Assembly (NCBI RefSeq): GCF_001280065.1
Contig: NZ_LGEA01000106.1
Coordinates: forward strand, 3,939 to 67,938
Source of the DNA: Streptomyces sp. NRRL B-1140
GTDB lineage: Bacteria > Actinomycetota > Actinomycetes > Streptomycetales > Streptomycetaceae
Reading direction: 5' to 3'
DNA: 64,000 nt
A program made the position numbers and the translations under genes. The notes under the pieces are model-generated. The model did no database searches. It worked only from the letters and a program-made list of their open reading frames with translations, and was not told the DNA's origin. Shown here piece after piece: positions 42,877-51,369 of this stretch. Position 1 is the stretch's first letter, and each line of letters begins with the position of its first letter.

Positions 42877-42930
42877 TGGGCCCCGAGAGCCGACGACGAG
42901 CACCGGGGCCCCTCTCCACCTGGAGAACGC

Positions 42931-43797
42931 ATGCGTATCCGAGCCACCGTGGCCGCCGTCACCGGCGCCCTGGCCCTTTCCGCCTTCGCCGTGCCGTCCG
43001 CGCAGGCGGACAACCAGGCGCCGAACCTGGCGTCGCTGGTCCCGTCCACCTCGAAGGCCACGCCGTTCACCGCCGCCTCTCCGGCGGACGAGTCCCTGGG
43101 CGACACCAAGATCACGGGTGTGACCGTCAACAGCGGCAAGAACATCGTGGTCGGCACGACCGTCAAGAAGTCCTTCACCGTCTCCGTGACGGCCACCGAC
43201 CCGGAAGGCGTCCAGGACGCCTTCGCCATGCTGTGGCACGGCCCGGACACCGAGAACGCCGACGGCGCGATCGTGCCGGAGAGCCTGGACCAGGAGCAGG
43301 TCGGCAACTGCACCAACTCCAGCGCGACCACCGCCACCTGCAAGGTCACGCTGATCGCCGACCCGAACGAGAACGTCTACAGCAACATCCTGGCCGGTAC
43401 CTGGAAGGTGTGGGCCGCCGCCGCCGGCAACGACGGCGACTACGTGATCCGCGAGGCCTACAAGACGGCCAAGGTCCAGCGGGCCTCCAAGCTGACGGTC
43501 AACGCCTCGCCGGAGCCGGTGAAGAAGGGCAAGACCATCACGGTCACCGGCAAGCTGTCCCGTGCCAACTGGGACGACAACAAGTACCACGGGTACACCG
43601 GCCAGTCGGTGAAGCTGCAGTTCCGCAAGAAGGGCAGCGACACCTACACCACCCTCAAGACCATCAAGTCCAACAGCACGGGCGAGCTGAAGACCACCGT
43701 CACCGCCTCGTCGGACGGTTACTTCCGCTACTCCTTCGCGGGCACCACGACCACCCCGGCGGTCAACGCCACGGGTGACTTCGTCGACGTGCAGTAA
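42931..43797 (+). CDS. Secreted protein of a Streptomyces paralogue pair (possibly DUF5707), copy 1
   Basis: A 288-residue protein. The signal peptide MRIRATVAAVTGALALSAFAVPSAQA is followed by a mature region with VNSGKNIVVGTTVKKSFTVSVTATDP, two disulfide-capable Cys (GNCTNSS, TATCKV), VQRASKLTVNASPEPVKKGKTITVTGKLSRANWDDNKYHGYTGQSVKLQFRKKGSDTYTTLKTIKSNSTGELKTTVTAS, and the end SDGYFRYSFAGTTTTPAVNATGDFVDVQ. The second half looks like a beta-sandwich of the bacterial Ig/calcium-adhesin sort. The family is probably DUF5707, from memory. The function is unknown. ATG 42931 follows GGAGAA. A tandem paralogue follows. Confidence 0.85.
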   Translation: MRIRATVAAVTGALALSAFAVPSAQADNQAPNLASLVPSTSKATPFTAASPADESLGDTKITGVTVNSGKNIVVGTTVKKSFTVSVTATDPEGVQDAFAMLWHGPDTENADGAIVPESLDQEQVGNCTNSSATTATCKVTLIADPNENVYSNILAGTWKVWAAAAGNDGDYVIREAYKTAKVQRASKLTVNASPEPVKKGKTITVTGKLSRANWDDNKYHGYTGQSVKLQFRKKGSDTYTTLKTIKSNSTGELKTTVTASSDGYFRYSFAGTTTTPAVNATGDFVDVQ

Positions 43798-43816
43798 CCC
43801 GCCCCAGCGGCTATGA

Positions 43817-43853
43817 CACCGCCGGTCCCGGAGCCATGCCGGGGCCGGCGGTG
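43817..43853. terminator. Hairpin between the secreted paralogues
   Basis: CACCGCCGGTCCCGG (43817-43831) pairs with CCGGGGCCGGCGGTG (43839-43853), 15 pairs with one G-T wobble and a seven-base loop. It ends the first secreted-gene transcript. Confidence 0.8.
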
Positions 43854-43933
43854 CCGTCTCCGCCGAATCCGCCGCGCATATGCCACGAGCGTGTCAAACG
43901 TTGCGGATGAGACGGCAAAACCCGGCCGGGCCC

Positions 43934-43995
43934 TACAACCCTGCCAGGGGTTCGTGAATCTGATCATCCGAGTCAGTCAGACTCCTAGCTCACTT
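43934..43995 (+). promoter_or_regulatory. Promoter/leader block 2 of the secreted paralogues
   Basis: TACAACC (43934-43940), 17 bases, ATCTGATCA (43958-43966), GAGTC (43970-43974), a five-base spacer, GACTC (43980-43984), and TCACTT (43990-43995). It repeats block 1 in order and spacing but lies about 37 bases closer to its start codon. Confidence 0.55.
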
Positions 43996-44012
43996 CTCCT
44001 CCTGGGGAACAC

Positions 44013-44867
44013 ATGCACATGCGAGCCACCGTGGCCGCCGTCTCCGGCGCCCTGGCCCTTTCCGCCCTCGTCGTCCCGGCCGCGCACGCCGCCGACGCCC
44101 CGTCCGGCAAGCAGGCCTTCAGCTCCGCCTCGGCCGACGCGAGCGCGGGCACCACCGCTTCGACCCTCGACGTCACCTTCTCCAATGTGAAGGTCAACAG
44201 CGGCAAGAACATCGTCGTCGGCACCACCAACGTGGTGAGCGTGCCGGTCACCTTCTCCGTGACCCATGCCGCGGACCTCGACACCAGCTCCGACAACTTC
44301 GCCACCGGCCCGCTGATCTACCACGGCTCCTCGATCGACGCCGCGGACAACCTCTTCATCAGCGACGACCCGGCCAGCTGCACCGCCGCCTCCTCGACGG
44401 TCCTCAACTGCAAGGGCGTCATCAACCTCCGCCCGGCCGACGGCGACCTGTTCAACTCCGACGCCGGCACCTGGGGCGCCGGTGCCCTCGCCGTCACCAG
44501 CAACGACGAGGAGAAGATGCAGGGGGGCCTCGGCACCACCAAGGTGCAGCGCTACTCCAAGCTGACCGTCAACGCCGGCCCGGAGCCCGTCACCAAGGGC
44601 AAGACCATCACGTCCACGGGCAAGCTGTCCCGCGCCAACTGGGAGGACAACGCCTACCACGGCTACACCAACCAGCCGGTCAAGCTCCAGTTCCGCAAGG
44701 CGGGCAGCAGCACGTACACCACCGTCAAGACGGTGTACTCCGACAGCACCGGCAACGTGAAGGCCACCGCCACCGCCGCCTACGACGGCTACTGGCGCTT
44801 CAGCTTCGCCGGCACGACGACCACCCCGGCCGTCAACGCCACGGGCGACTACGTCGACGTGAAGTAG
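44013..44867 (+). CDS. Secreted protein of the paralogue pair, copy 2
   Basis: A 284-residue paralogue of the preceding gene. Signal peptide MHMRATVAAVSGALALSALVVPAAHA; mature region VKVNSGKNIVVGTTNVVSVPVTFSVTHAADLD, one Cys pair (PASCTAAS, LNCKGV), VQRYSKLTVNAGPEPVTKGKTITSTGKLSRANWEDNAYHGYTNQPVKLQFRKAGSSTYTTVKTVYSDSTGNVKATATAAYDGYWRFSFAGTTTTPAVNATGDYVDVK. The second halves are far more alike than the first halves, so the N-terminal domain has diverged after duplication. An ATG two codons in (44019) is better spaced from GGGGAA, but the first ATG aligns with copy 1. Confidence 0.85.
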   Translation: MHMRATVAAVSGALALSALVVPAAHAADAPSGKQAFSSASADASAGTTASTLDVTFSNVKVNSGKNIVVGTTNVVSVPVTFSVTHAADLDTSSDNFATGPLIYHGSSIDAADNLFISDDPASCTAASSTVLNCKGVINLRPADGDLFNSDAGTWGAGALAVTSNDEEKMQGGLGTTKVQRYSKLTVNAGPEPVTKGKTITSTGKLSRANWEDNAYHGYTNQPVKLQFRKAGSSTYTTVKTVYSDSTGNVKATATAAYDGYWRFSFAGTTTTPAVNATGDYVDVK

Positions 44868-44873
44868 AAGCGC

Positions 44874-44925
44874 CCCCTCAGGGGCGCGGGGAACTGCGCG
44901 AACGGCCACACACGGCTCGCGGACG
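44874..44925. repeat. Dispersed intergenic repeat, copy 3 (inverted)
   Basis: CGCGGGGAACTGCGC (44885-44899) is the reverse complement of the core in the other copies. It lies 17 bases after the second secreted gene and before the convergent P-type ATPase gene. Confidence 0.75.
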
Positions 44926-44961
44926 ACATACGGCAGAAGTGCTCACCGCCCGAGCCGAGCG

Positions 44962-47355
44962 CTAAGCGGGAAAGCGGCGGTCCACCCACCTCCACAGAAC
45001 CTCGAGGGTGGCCGCCGCGACCCCCGCGATGCCGACGGCAGTCCACGGCATCGTCACCCCCACCAGCTTCAGCGCGAAGAAGTGCTGCAGCCACGGCACG
45101 ACCAGCACCACCAGGAACGCCCCGGCCATCGAGGCGACCAGGACGACCCGCCACCACGTGTACGGGCGGGCGATGATCGCCAGCACCCACATCGAGATGA
45201 GGAACAGCGTGAGCGTCGCCGCGCTGGTCTCCGCGTCCAGCGACCCCGGTCCCGTGTAGTACTCCCGGGCGATCAGGTACGTCGCGAACGTCGCCAGCGC
45301 CGCCACGACCCCGCCCGGGATCGCGTACCGCATCACCCGCCGCACGAAGTTCGGCTTCGCGCGCTCCTTGTTGGGGGCGAGCGCCAGGAAGAACGCCGGG
45401 ATGCCGATGGTCAGCGTCGACAGCAGCGTCAGGTGGCGCGGCAGGAACGGGTACTCCACCTGCGAGCACACCACCAGCACGGCCAGCAGCACCGAGTACA
45501 CCGTCTTGACGAGGAACAGCGTCGCCACCCGCGTGATGTTCCCGATGACCCGGCGCCCCTCGGCGACCACCGACGGCAGCGTCGCGAAGCTGTTGTTCAG
45601 CAGCACGATCTGCGCGACCGCCCGGGTCGCCTCCGAGCCGGAGCCCATCGCCACACCGATGTCGGCGTCCTTCAGGGCGAGGACGTCGTTCACCCCGTCG
45701 CCGGTCATCGCGACCGTGTGCCCGCGGGACTGCAACGCGCTCACCATGGTCCGCTTCTGCTGCGGGGTGACCCGCCCGAACACCGTCCCGCCGTCGAGGG
45801 CGTCGGCCATCCCCTCCTGCCCGGCGGGCAGCCGCCGCGCGTCCAGGGTGCTGCCCGACAGCCCGAGCTTGGCGGCTACCGCGCCGACCGACACCGCGTT
45901 GTCGCCGGAGATGACCTTGGCCCGGACGTTCTGGTCGGCGAAGTAGCGCAGGGTGTCGGCGGCGTCCGGACGCAGCCGCTGCTCCAGCACGACCAGGGCG
46001 ACGGGCTTCGCCCCCTTCGCCACCTCGGGATCGTCCAGGTCGCGCGCGACCCGGGCGAGCAGCAGCACCCTCAGGCCCTGCTCGTTCAGCCGGCCGGTCT
46101 CGGCCAGGGCCGGATCGTCCTCCGCCAGCAGCACGTCGGGCGCGCCCAGCAGCCACCGGCCGGACCGACCGTCGCCCTCGTCGAACGCGGCGCCGCTGTA
46201 CTTGCGGGCGGAGGAGAACGGCAGGGCCCCGGTGCAGCGCCAGCCCTCCACGGCCGGGTAGGCGTCGGTGATCGCCTTCAGGGAGGCGTTGGGCCGCGGG
46301 TCCGACGCGCCGAGCGCACCGAGCACCTTCCGTACGTACGTCTCGTCGGCGCCCTGCAGCGGACGCAGCTCGGTGACGTCCATGCCGCCCTCGGTGAGGG
46401 TGCCGGTCTTGTCGAGGCAGACGGTGTCGACCCGGGCCAGCCCCTCGATCGCGGGCAGCTCCTGCACCAGGCACTGCTTGCGGCCGAGCCGGATCACGCC
46501 GATGGCGAAGGCGACCGAGGTGAGCAGGACGAGGCCCTCGGGGACCATCGGGACGATGCCGCCGACCGTGCGGGCGACGGAGTCGTCGAAGCCCTTCTCC
46601 TTGACGAACAGCTGGCTGACGACCAGGCCGATCGCGGTCGGGACCATCATCCAGGTGATGTACTTGAGGATGGTGGAGATGCCCGAGCGCAGTTCGGACT
46701 GGACGAGGGTGAAGCGGGAGGCCTCCTCGGCGAGCTGGGCGGCGTAGGCCTCACGGCCGACCTTCGTCGCCTGGAAGGCCCCGCCGCCGGCCACCACGAA
46801 GCTGCCGGACATGACCTGGTCTCCGGGCTGTTTCACGACCGGGTCGGCCTCGCCCGTGAGCAGCGACTCGTCGATCTCGAGACCGTCCGCCTCGACACAG
46901 ACCCCGTCGACGACGACCTTGTCCCCGGGCCCGATCTCGATCAGGTCGTCCAGCACGATCTCGGACGTGCTGACCTGGGCGGCGGTCCCGTCGCGGCGCA
47001 CGGTCGGCCTGACCTCGCCGATCAGCGCGAGCGAGTCCAGCGTCTTCTTCGCCCGCCACTCCTGGACGATCCCGATGCCGGTGTTCGCGAGGATCACGAA
47101 CCCGAACAGACTGTCCTGGATCGGCGCCACCACCAGCATGATCAGCCACAGCACGCCGATGATCGCGTTGAAGCGGGTGAAGACGTTCGCCCGGACGATG
47201 TCGACGGTGGACCGGCTGCTGCGCACCGGCACGTCGTTGACCTGCCCGCGCTCCACCCGTTCGGCGACCTGAGCAAAGGTCAGGCCGGTCTCGCGTGAGG
47301 TGACCGTCGCCGGCCGCGCGGAGTCGGGCCGGGCACCCGCGTCGAGATGCGTCAT
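44962..47355 (-). CDS. P-type cation-transporting ATPase (CtpE-like)
   Basis: A 797-residue integral membrane P-type ATPase. The phosphorylated Asp315 lies in VCLDKTGTLTEGG. TGEADPV is the actuator loop, KVISGDNAVSVG and TGDGVNDVLALKDADIGVAMGSGSEAT are P-domain motifs, and VPMVPEGLVLLTSVAFA is the ion-binding helix with PEG instead of the usual PxxP. Ten or so membrane segments are visible. This pattern fits the CtpE branch, linked to calcium uptake in mycobacteria. The ion is an inference. It is the last rightward-facing neighbour of the methyltransferase and is not in an operon. Confidence 0.92.
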   Translation of the reverse strand: MTHLDAGARPDSARPATVTSRETGLTFAQVAERVERGQVNDVPVRSSRSTVDIVRANVFTRFNAIIGVLWLIMLVVAPIQDSLFGFVILANTGIGIVQEWRAKKTLDSLALIGEVRPTVRRDGTAAQVSTSEIVLDDLIEIGPGDKVVVDGVCVEADGLEIDESLLTGEADPVVKQPGDQVMSGSFVVAGGGAFQATKVGREAYAAQLAEEASRFTLVQSELRSGISTILKYITWMMVPTAIGLVVSQLFVKEKGFDDSVARTVGGIVPMVPEGLVLLTSVAFAIGVIRLGRKQCLVQELPAIEGLARVDTVCLDKTGTLTEGGMDVTELRPLQGADETYVRKVLGALGASDPRPNASLKAITDAYPAVEGWRCTGALPFSSARKYSGAAFDEGDGRSGRWLLGAPDVLLAEDDPALAETGRLNEQGLRVLLLARVARDLDDPEVAKGAKPVALVVLEQRLRPDAADTLRYFADQNVRAKVISGDNAVSVGAVAAKLGLSGSTLDARRLPAGQEGMADALDGGTVFGRVTPQQKRTMVSALQSRGHTVAMTGDGVNDVLALKDADIGVAMGSGSEATRAVAQIVLLNNSFATLPSVVAEGRRVIGNITRVATLFLVKTVYSVLLAVLVVCSQVEYPFLPRHLTLLSTLTIGIPAFFLALAPNKERAKPNFVRRVMRYAIPGGVVAALATFATYLIAREYYTGPGSLDAETSAATLTLFLISMWVLAIIARPYTWWRVVLVASMAGAFLVVLVVPWLQHFFALKLVGVTMPWTAVGIAGVAAATLEVLWRWVDRRFPA

Positions 47356-47488
47356 GCATTCGACGGTACGTGCGGATTTGCCGCTTCACCCGCTGAATGT
47401 GGTGAAGATCCGACCTGGGGAGGACGGACTTCGTGCCGTGGTCGTACGGCAGTTGCACCGCGTCGGACCACGGTGCCGGGGCCCGCCG

Positions 47489-48334
47489 TCAGCCCGCCCG
47501 GCGGGCCGTGAGGAGCAGGTACTCCCACTCCAGGACGGTCGCGCCCGAGCCCGTTCCCAGGTCCCCGTCGCGGGCGAGGTCCACCAGGGCGCCGTCGAGG
47601 GCGGCGGTGCGTTCGGGATCACCGGCGAGGTTCTTGTAGACGCTGATCGTGGGGCCGTAACGCTCCTTGAAGTAGTCGCGGAACGCCTCGGGCGTCTCGA
47701 AGCGCTCGACCCGGACCGTGCGGCGCTCGGCGCGGACGTCCGTGACCCGGTCGCCGAGAAGGGCGCGTACATGGTCCTCGTCCCCCCACAGCGGCGGCGG
47801 CTCTGCCCCGGGCGGGGGCGGCGGTGCGTACGGCTTCATCACGGCGAACATCCGGCCGATGAAGCCCTGCGGCGTCCAGCTCAGCAGCCCGATGGTGCCG
47901 CCCGGGCGGCAGACCCGGACGAGTTCGCCGGCGGCCTCCTGGTGGTGCGGGGCGAACATGACGCCGACGCAGGACAGCACGGTGTCGAACTCCGCGTCGC
48001 CGAACGGCAGGGCTTCGGCGTCGGCCTCCTGCCAGGTGAGGTGCGCACCCTGCTTCTCGGCCGCCGCCCGGCCGGCCTCGAACAGCTCCGGCGTCAGGTC
48101 GGAGGCCACCACGTCCGCACCGGCCAGGGCCGCCGGGATCGCGGCGTTGCCGGAGCCGGCGCCGACGTCCAGGACCCGCCGGCCGGGGCGCACTCCGCAC
48201 GCCTCGACCAGAATCGCTCCCAGTTCGGGGATGACCTCGGCGGCCAGGGACGGGTAGTCGCCCTGGGCCCACATCGCCCGGTGCTTGGACTTCAGGGCAC
48301 GGTCGGCCTCGACCGCACTGTTCTGCGTCGTCAT
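47489..48334 (-). CDS. Class I SAM-dependent methyltransferase
   Basis: A 281-residue methyltransferase. Motif I is VLDVGAGSGNAAIPAALAGA, the acidic post-I residue is in VVASDLTPELFEAGR, motif II/III-like ADAEALPFGDAEFDTVLSCVGVMFAPHH, then ELVRVCRPGGTIGLLSWTP. It resembles small-molecule methyltransferases of the UbiE/COQ5-like type. Substrate unknown. ATG 48334 has GGAGC upstream. A GC-rich tandem array lies upstream. Confidence 0.92.
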   Translation of the reverse strand: MTTQNSAVEADRALKSKHRAMWAQGDYPSLAAEVIPELGAILVEACGVRPGRRVLDVGAGSGNAAIPAALAGADVVASDLTPELFEAGRAAAEKQGAHLTWQEADAEALPFGDAEFDTVLSCVGVMFAPHHQEAAGELVRVCRPGGTIGLLSWTPQGFIGRMFAVMKPYAPPPPPGAEPPPLWGDEDHVRALLGDRVTDVRAERRTVRVERFETPEAFRDYFKERYGPTISVYKNLAGDPERTAALDGALVDLARDGDLGTGSGATVLEWEYLLLTARRAG

Positions 48335-48456
48335 CGCTGCGCTCCTCACCGGTCGGGCGGCGGTTGCGCGCCGACGGTCTTCGAGCGTTCGCCGCCATCT
48401 CCTGAGCGTAGGGAGGGGGCGGGGGCGTGTCTCGTCGGAGCGTGCGGGTTTGTGTC

Positions 48457-48588
48457 TTCGCCTGGCGCCGGGGGGTGAGGGGCATTGCGTGGCGCCGGGG
48501 GGGTGAGGGGCTTCGCGTGGCGCCGGGTGGGGGTGCGCGTTTTCGCGTGGCGCCGGGTGTGGGTCGGGGCCGCGCCGGGGGGTGTCCG
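48457..48588. repeat. GC-rich minisatellite (about 28-bp units)
   Basis: At least four imperfect tandem units of about 27-30 bases (48457, 48485, 48512, 48541) each contain TGGCGCCGGG followed by a G-rich tail (GGGGTGAGGGG or variants). A partial fifth unit follows. The whole 382-base stretch 48335-48716 has no supportable gene; it is non-coding and lies between the methyltransferase and DUF2530. Confidence 0.85.
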
Positions 48589-48716
48589 TCCTCGGAACGT
48601 CGCGATGGGCTTGCACGCCGACTGACTGTGCGTTGACGCGACAACCGCTGCGGGCGGACACCCCCCGACCCGGCCCCTTGCGTCCGACGGCGGGTGCGGG
48701 AGCGTCTCGGCTCGGG

Positions 48717-48983
48717 CTACCGGGGCGTGGCCGTCGGGTTCTGCGCCGCGCGCTTGATCGCGGCGTCGCGCTTGCGGACGTACCAGATGCCGATCAGGCC
48801 CAGCCCGGCGCCTGCCAGGCAGGTCCACACCCACCAGGTGTGGCCGTGGTCGTCGAACCAGCCGTAGAACGGGAGCTGGACCAGGAAGAGGACGAACCAC
48901 AGGATGGTGCCGCCGGTGATGGTGGCGACCACGGGGCCCTCCAAGGGCTCCGGCGCCTCGTGTCGGGGGGTCCACTTCGCCAT
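48717..48983 (-). CDS. DUF2530 membrane protein
   Basis: An 88-residue protein with the DUF2530 sequence: PRHEAPEPLEGPVVATITGGTILWFVLFLVQLPFYGWFDDHGHTWWVWTCLAGAGLGLIGIWYVRKRDAAIKR. It has two membrane helices. It is encoded next to NCS2 permease and MarR-type genes, an arrangement also present here. Its role is unknown. It is divergent from the permease gene. Confidence 0.92.
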   Translation of the reverse strand: MAKWTPRHEAPEPLEGPVVATITGGTILWFVLFLVQLPFYGWFDDHGHTWWVWTCLAGAGLGLIGIWYVRKRDAAIKRAAQNPTATPR

Positions 48984-49099
48984 GGGGACAGCTTACGAGG
49001 CGATCAGGTCTACGCGCGGAGATGGCCGATGGGGACCTTATATGTTCATACTGAAACGGTTTGTGTCTGACCACTTCTCTTCGTAGGAAACTCCAACAC

Positions 49100-50551
49100 A
49101 TGTCCTCCTCGGCTCCTGCCAAGGTCCCCGCCCCTCAGCAGCCGGGAGCCGGGCCCACGTTCGGCGCACTCGACCGCTTCTTCCGGATCACCGAGCGGGG
49201 CAGCACCCTGTCCCGTGAGGTCCGCGGCGGTCTGGCCACCTTCTTCGCGATGGCCTACATCATCGTGCTGAACCCGATCATCCTCGGCAGTGCCAAGGAC
49301 ATGTACGGTCACCAGCTCGACAACGGGCAGCTGGTCACGGCGACGGCCCTGACCGCCGCGCTCACCACGCTCCTCATGGGCGTCATCGGCAACGTCCCGA
49401 TCGCCCTGGCCGCCGGTCTCGGTGTGAACTCCGTCGTCGCCCTCCAGCTCGCCCCGCGCATGTCCTGGCCGGACGCGATGGGCATGGTGGTGCTCGCCGG
49501 GTTCGTGGTCATGCTGCTGGTCGCCACGGGGCTGCGCGAGCGCGTCATGAACGCCGTGCCCTACGGGCTGCGCAAGGCCATCTCCATCGGTATCGGCCTG
49601 TTCATCATGCTGATCGGGCTCGTCGACGCGGGCTTCGTCTCCCGGATCCCGGACGCCGCCCAGACCACCGTCCCGCTCCAGCTGGGCGGCGACGGTCATC
49701 TGAACGGCTGGCCGGTCCTCGTCTTCGTGCTCGGTGTGCTGCTGACCCTGGCGCTGATCGTGCGCAAGGTCTCCGGCGCGATCCTGATCTCCATCGTGGC
49801 CATGACGGTCCTCGCGGTGGTCGTCAACGCGGTGGCCAAGGTGCCGAGCTGGGGCCTGACCACGCCGAAGTGGCCGGGCAACCCGGTGGCGAGCCCCGAC
49901 TTCGGGCTGATCGGGCAGGTCAGCCTGTTCGGCGGCTTCGGGAAGGTCGGCGTGCTGACCGGGGTGCTGTTCGTCTTCACCGTGCTGCTGTCGTGCTTCT
50001 TCGACGCGATGGGCACGATCATGGGCGTCTCCGACGAGGCGAAGCTGACCGACGGCGAGGGCCAGATGCCCGGCATCAACCGGGTGCTGTTCGTCGACGG
50101 CCTCGCGGTCGCCGCCGGTGGCGCCAGCTCCTCCTCCGCGACGACCGCGTTCGTCGAGTCGACGGCCGGTGTCGGCGAGGGTGCCCGGACCGGGCTGGCG
50201 AACGTCGTCACCGGCGGTCTCTTCGCCGTCGCCCTGTTCCTGACGCCGGTCGCCACGATGGTCCCGTCCCAGGCGGCCACACCCGCCCTGGTCGCGGTCG
50301 GCTTCCTGATCCTGGCCGGATCGGTGAAGGAGATCGACTGGGCGGACTACACGATCGCCGTCCCGGCCTTCGTGACGATGCTGATGATGCCGTTCACCTA
50401 CTCGATCACCAACGGCATCGGCATGGGCTTCATCACCTTCGCGGTGCTGCGCCTGGCCGCCGGGCGCGGCCGGGAGGTGCCGCCGGCGATGTACGCGGTG
50501 GCGGCGGTGTTCGCGTTCTACTACCTGATGCCGGCGCTGGGTCTGACCTGA
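49100..50551 (+). CDS. NCS2-family purine permease (AzgA-like)
   Basis: A 483-residue membrane protein with about 13-14 hydrophobic segments. GLATFFAMAYIIVLNPIIL, NVPIALAAGLGVNSVVAL, YGLRKAISIGIGLFIMLIGL, LSCFFDAMGTIMGVSDEAKL, and the core GGASSSSATTAFVESTAGVGEGARTGLANVVTG are AzgA/PbuG-type nucleobase transporter marks. It probably brings in hypoxanthine, adenine or guanine. ATG 49100 is used; the open frame starts 39 bases earlier. Its stop overlaps the RHH gene by 31 bases. Confidence 0.93.
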   Translation: MSSSAPAKVPAPQQPGAGPTFGALDRFFRITERGSTLSREVRGGLATFFAMAYIIVLNPIILGSAKDMYGHQLDNGQLVTATALTAALTTLLMGVIGNVPIALAAGLGVNSVVALQLAPRMSWPDAMGMVVLAGFVVMLLVATGLRERVMNAVPYGLRKAISIGIGLFIMLIGLVDAGFVSRIPDAAQTTVPLQLGGDGHLNGWPVLVFVLGVLLTLALIVRKVSGAILISIVAMTVLAVVVNAVAKVPSWGLTTPKWPGNPVASPDFGLIGQVSLFGGFGKVGVLTGVLFVFTVLLSCFFDAMGTIMGVSDEAKLTDGEGQMPGINRVLFVDGLAVAAGGASSSSATTAFVESTAGVGEGARTGLANVVTGGLFAVALFLTPVATMVPSQAATPALVAVGFLILAGSVKEIDWADYTIAVPAFVTMLMMPFTYSITNGIGMGFITFAVLRLAAGRGREVPPAMYAVAAVFAFYYLMPALGLT

Positions 50552-50754
50552 TCGTCGTCGCCGGAGCCGGGGGCGCCGTAGAACCGCTCCGTCTCCTCGA
50601 CGGCGGCCTGGAAGCGCTGGTCGAAGTCATCTCGAATGAGCGTCCGGACGACATAGTCCTGGACGCTCATTCCCCTTTTCGCGGCATGGTGCCTGAGCCG
50701 TTCGAGCAGGTCGTGGTCTATTCGCAGGCTGAGCACGCTGGTCCCCATGGGCAT
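50521..50754 (-). CDS. Ribbon-helix-helix (CopG-type) DNA-binding protein
   Basis: A 77-residue protein with the RHH pattern TSVLSLRIDHDLLERLRHHAAKRGMSVQDYVVRTLIRDDF, followed by a short acidic tail. RHH proteins are dimeric DNA binders and often antitoxins, but no toxin gene sits beside it. The frame has ATG at 50754 and 50748; neither has a clear ribosome-binding site. The stop lies within the end of the permease gene on the opposite strand. Confidence 0.75.
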   Translation of the reverse strand: MPMGTSVLSLRIDHDLLERLRHHAAKRGMSVQDYVVRTLIRDDFDQRFQAAVEETERFYGAPGSGDDDQVRPSAGIR

Positions 50755-50870
50755 GAGGGTCGCGGCAGCGTTCGGCCCGGCGGGGCGCGTTCCACCGCCT
50801 TGTCACTCATATGAGTGATGTCACGGTTCAGTGGCGGGCGTCACGGCGGTCTCGCGTGTTCCGGTTGGTA

Positions 50871-50898
50871 TTTAGCGAGAGTAATGAGTTACGCTAAA
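50871..50898. promoter_or_regulatory. Candidate MarR operator
   Basis: TTTAGCG (50871-50877) and CGCTAAA (50892-50898) form a perfect 7-bp inverted repeat with a 14-base spacer, and GTAA/TTAC forms a smaller inner repeat. It lies five bases before the MarR start, and A/T-rich for this genome. It is the likely autoregulatory site of the MarR-MFS unit. Confidence 0.6.
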
Positions 50899-50902
50899 GA
50901 AC

Positions 50903-51340
50903 ATGCCGGACCTCAACCATGGCGACGACGTGGCCGCCGTGAACTCCCTCCGATCCGCAGTGATGCGGCTGTCCCGTCGGCTCAAGCACCAGCGGGTCGA
51001 CGAATCGCTCAGCCCCACCGAGATGTCGGTGCTGGGCACCCTCTCGCTGTGCGGCAGGGCCACGCCGGGTGAGCTCGCCCGCAAGGAGCACGTCCAGCCG
51101 CCGTCGATGACCCGCATCGTGGCACTGCTGGAGGCCAAGGGACTGGTCCGGCTGGAGCCGCACCCCGAGGACCGTCGCCAGAAGGTCGTCACACGCACCG
51201 AGCAGGCCGAAGCCATGCTCGAGGAGAGCCGCGCCAAGCGGAACGCGTTCCTGGCCACGCTGGTGGAGAACCTCGACGAGGACGAGTGGGCGAAACTCCG
51301 CGCCGCCGCCCCCGTGCTGGAGAAGCTCGCGCACCTGTAA
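50903..51340 (+). CDS. MarR-family regulator
   Basis: A 145-residue winged-helix regulator: VNSLRSAVMRLSRRLKHQRVDESLSPTEMSVLGTLSLCGRATPGELARKEHVQPPSMTRIVALLEAKGLVRLEPHPEDRRQKVVTRTEQAEAMLEESR. The DRR wing motif (EDRRQKVV) is intact. It is followed after 29 bases by an MFS exporter, a common drug-responsive pair. A palindrome overlaps its upstream region. Confidence 0.94.
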   Translation: MPDLNHGDDVAAVNSLRSAVMRLSRRLKHQRVDESLSPTEMSVLGTLSLCGRATPGELARKEHVQPPSMTRIVALLEAKGLVRLEPHPEDRRQKVVTRTEQAEAMLEESRAKRNAFLATLVENLDEDEWAKLRAAAPVLEKLAHL

Positions 51341-51369
51341 GCAGCAGTCGTCGCAAGGAGGCGAACCCT

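Noticed and set aside
48457..48588. Possible CRISPR array
   Set aside because: The repeat units are imperfect and directly abutting, without unique spacers, and no cas genes are present.
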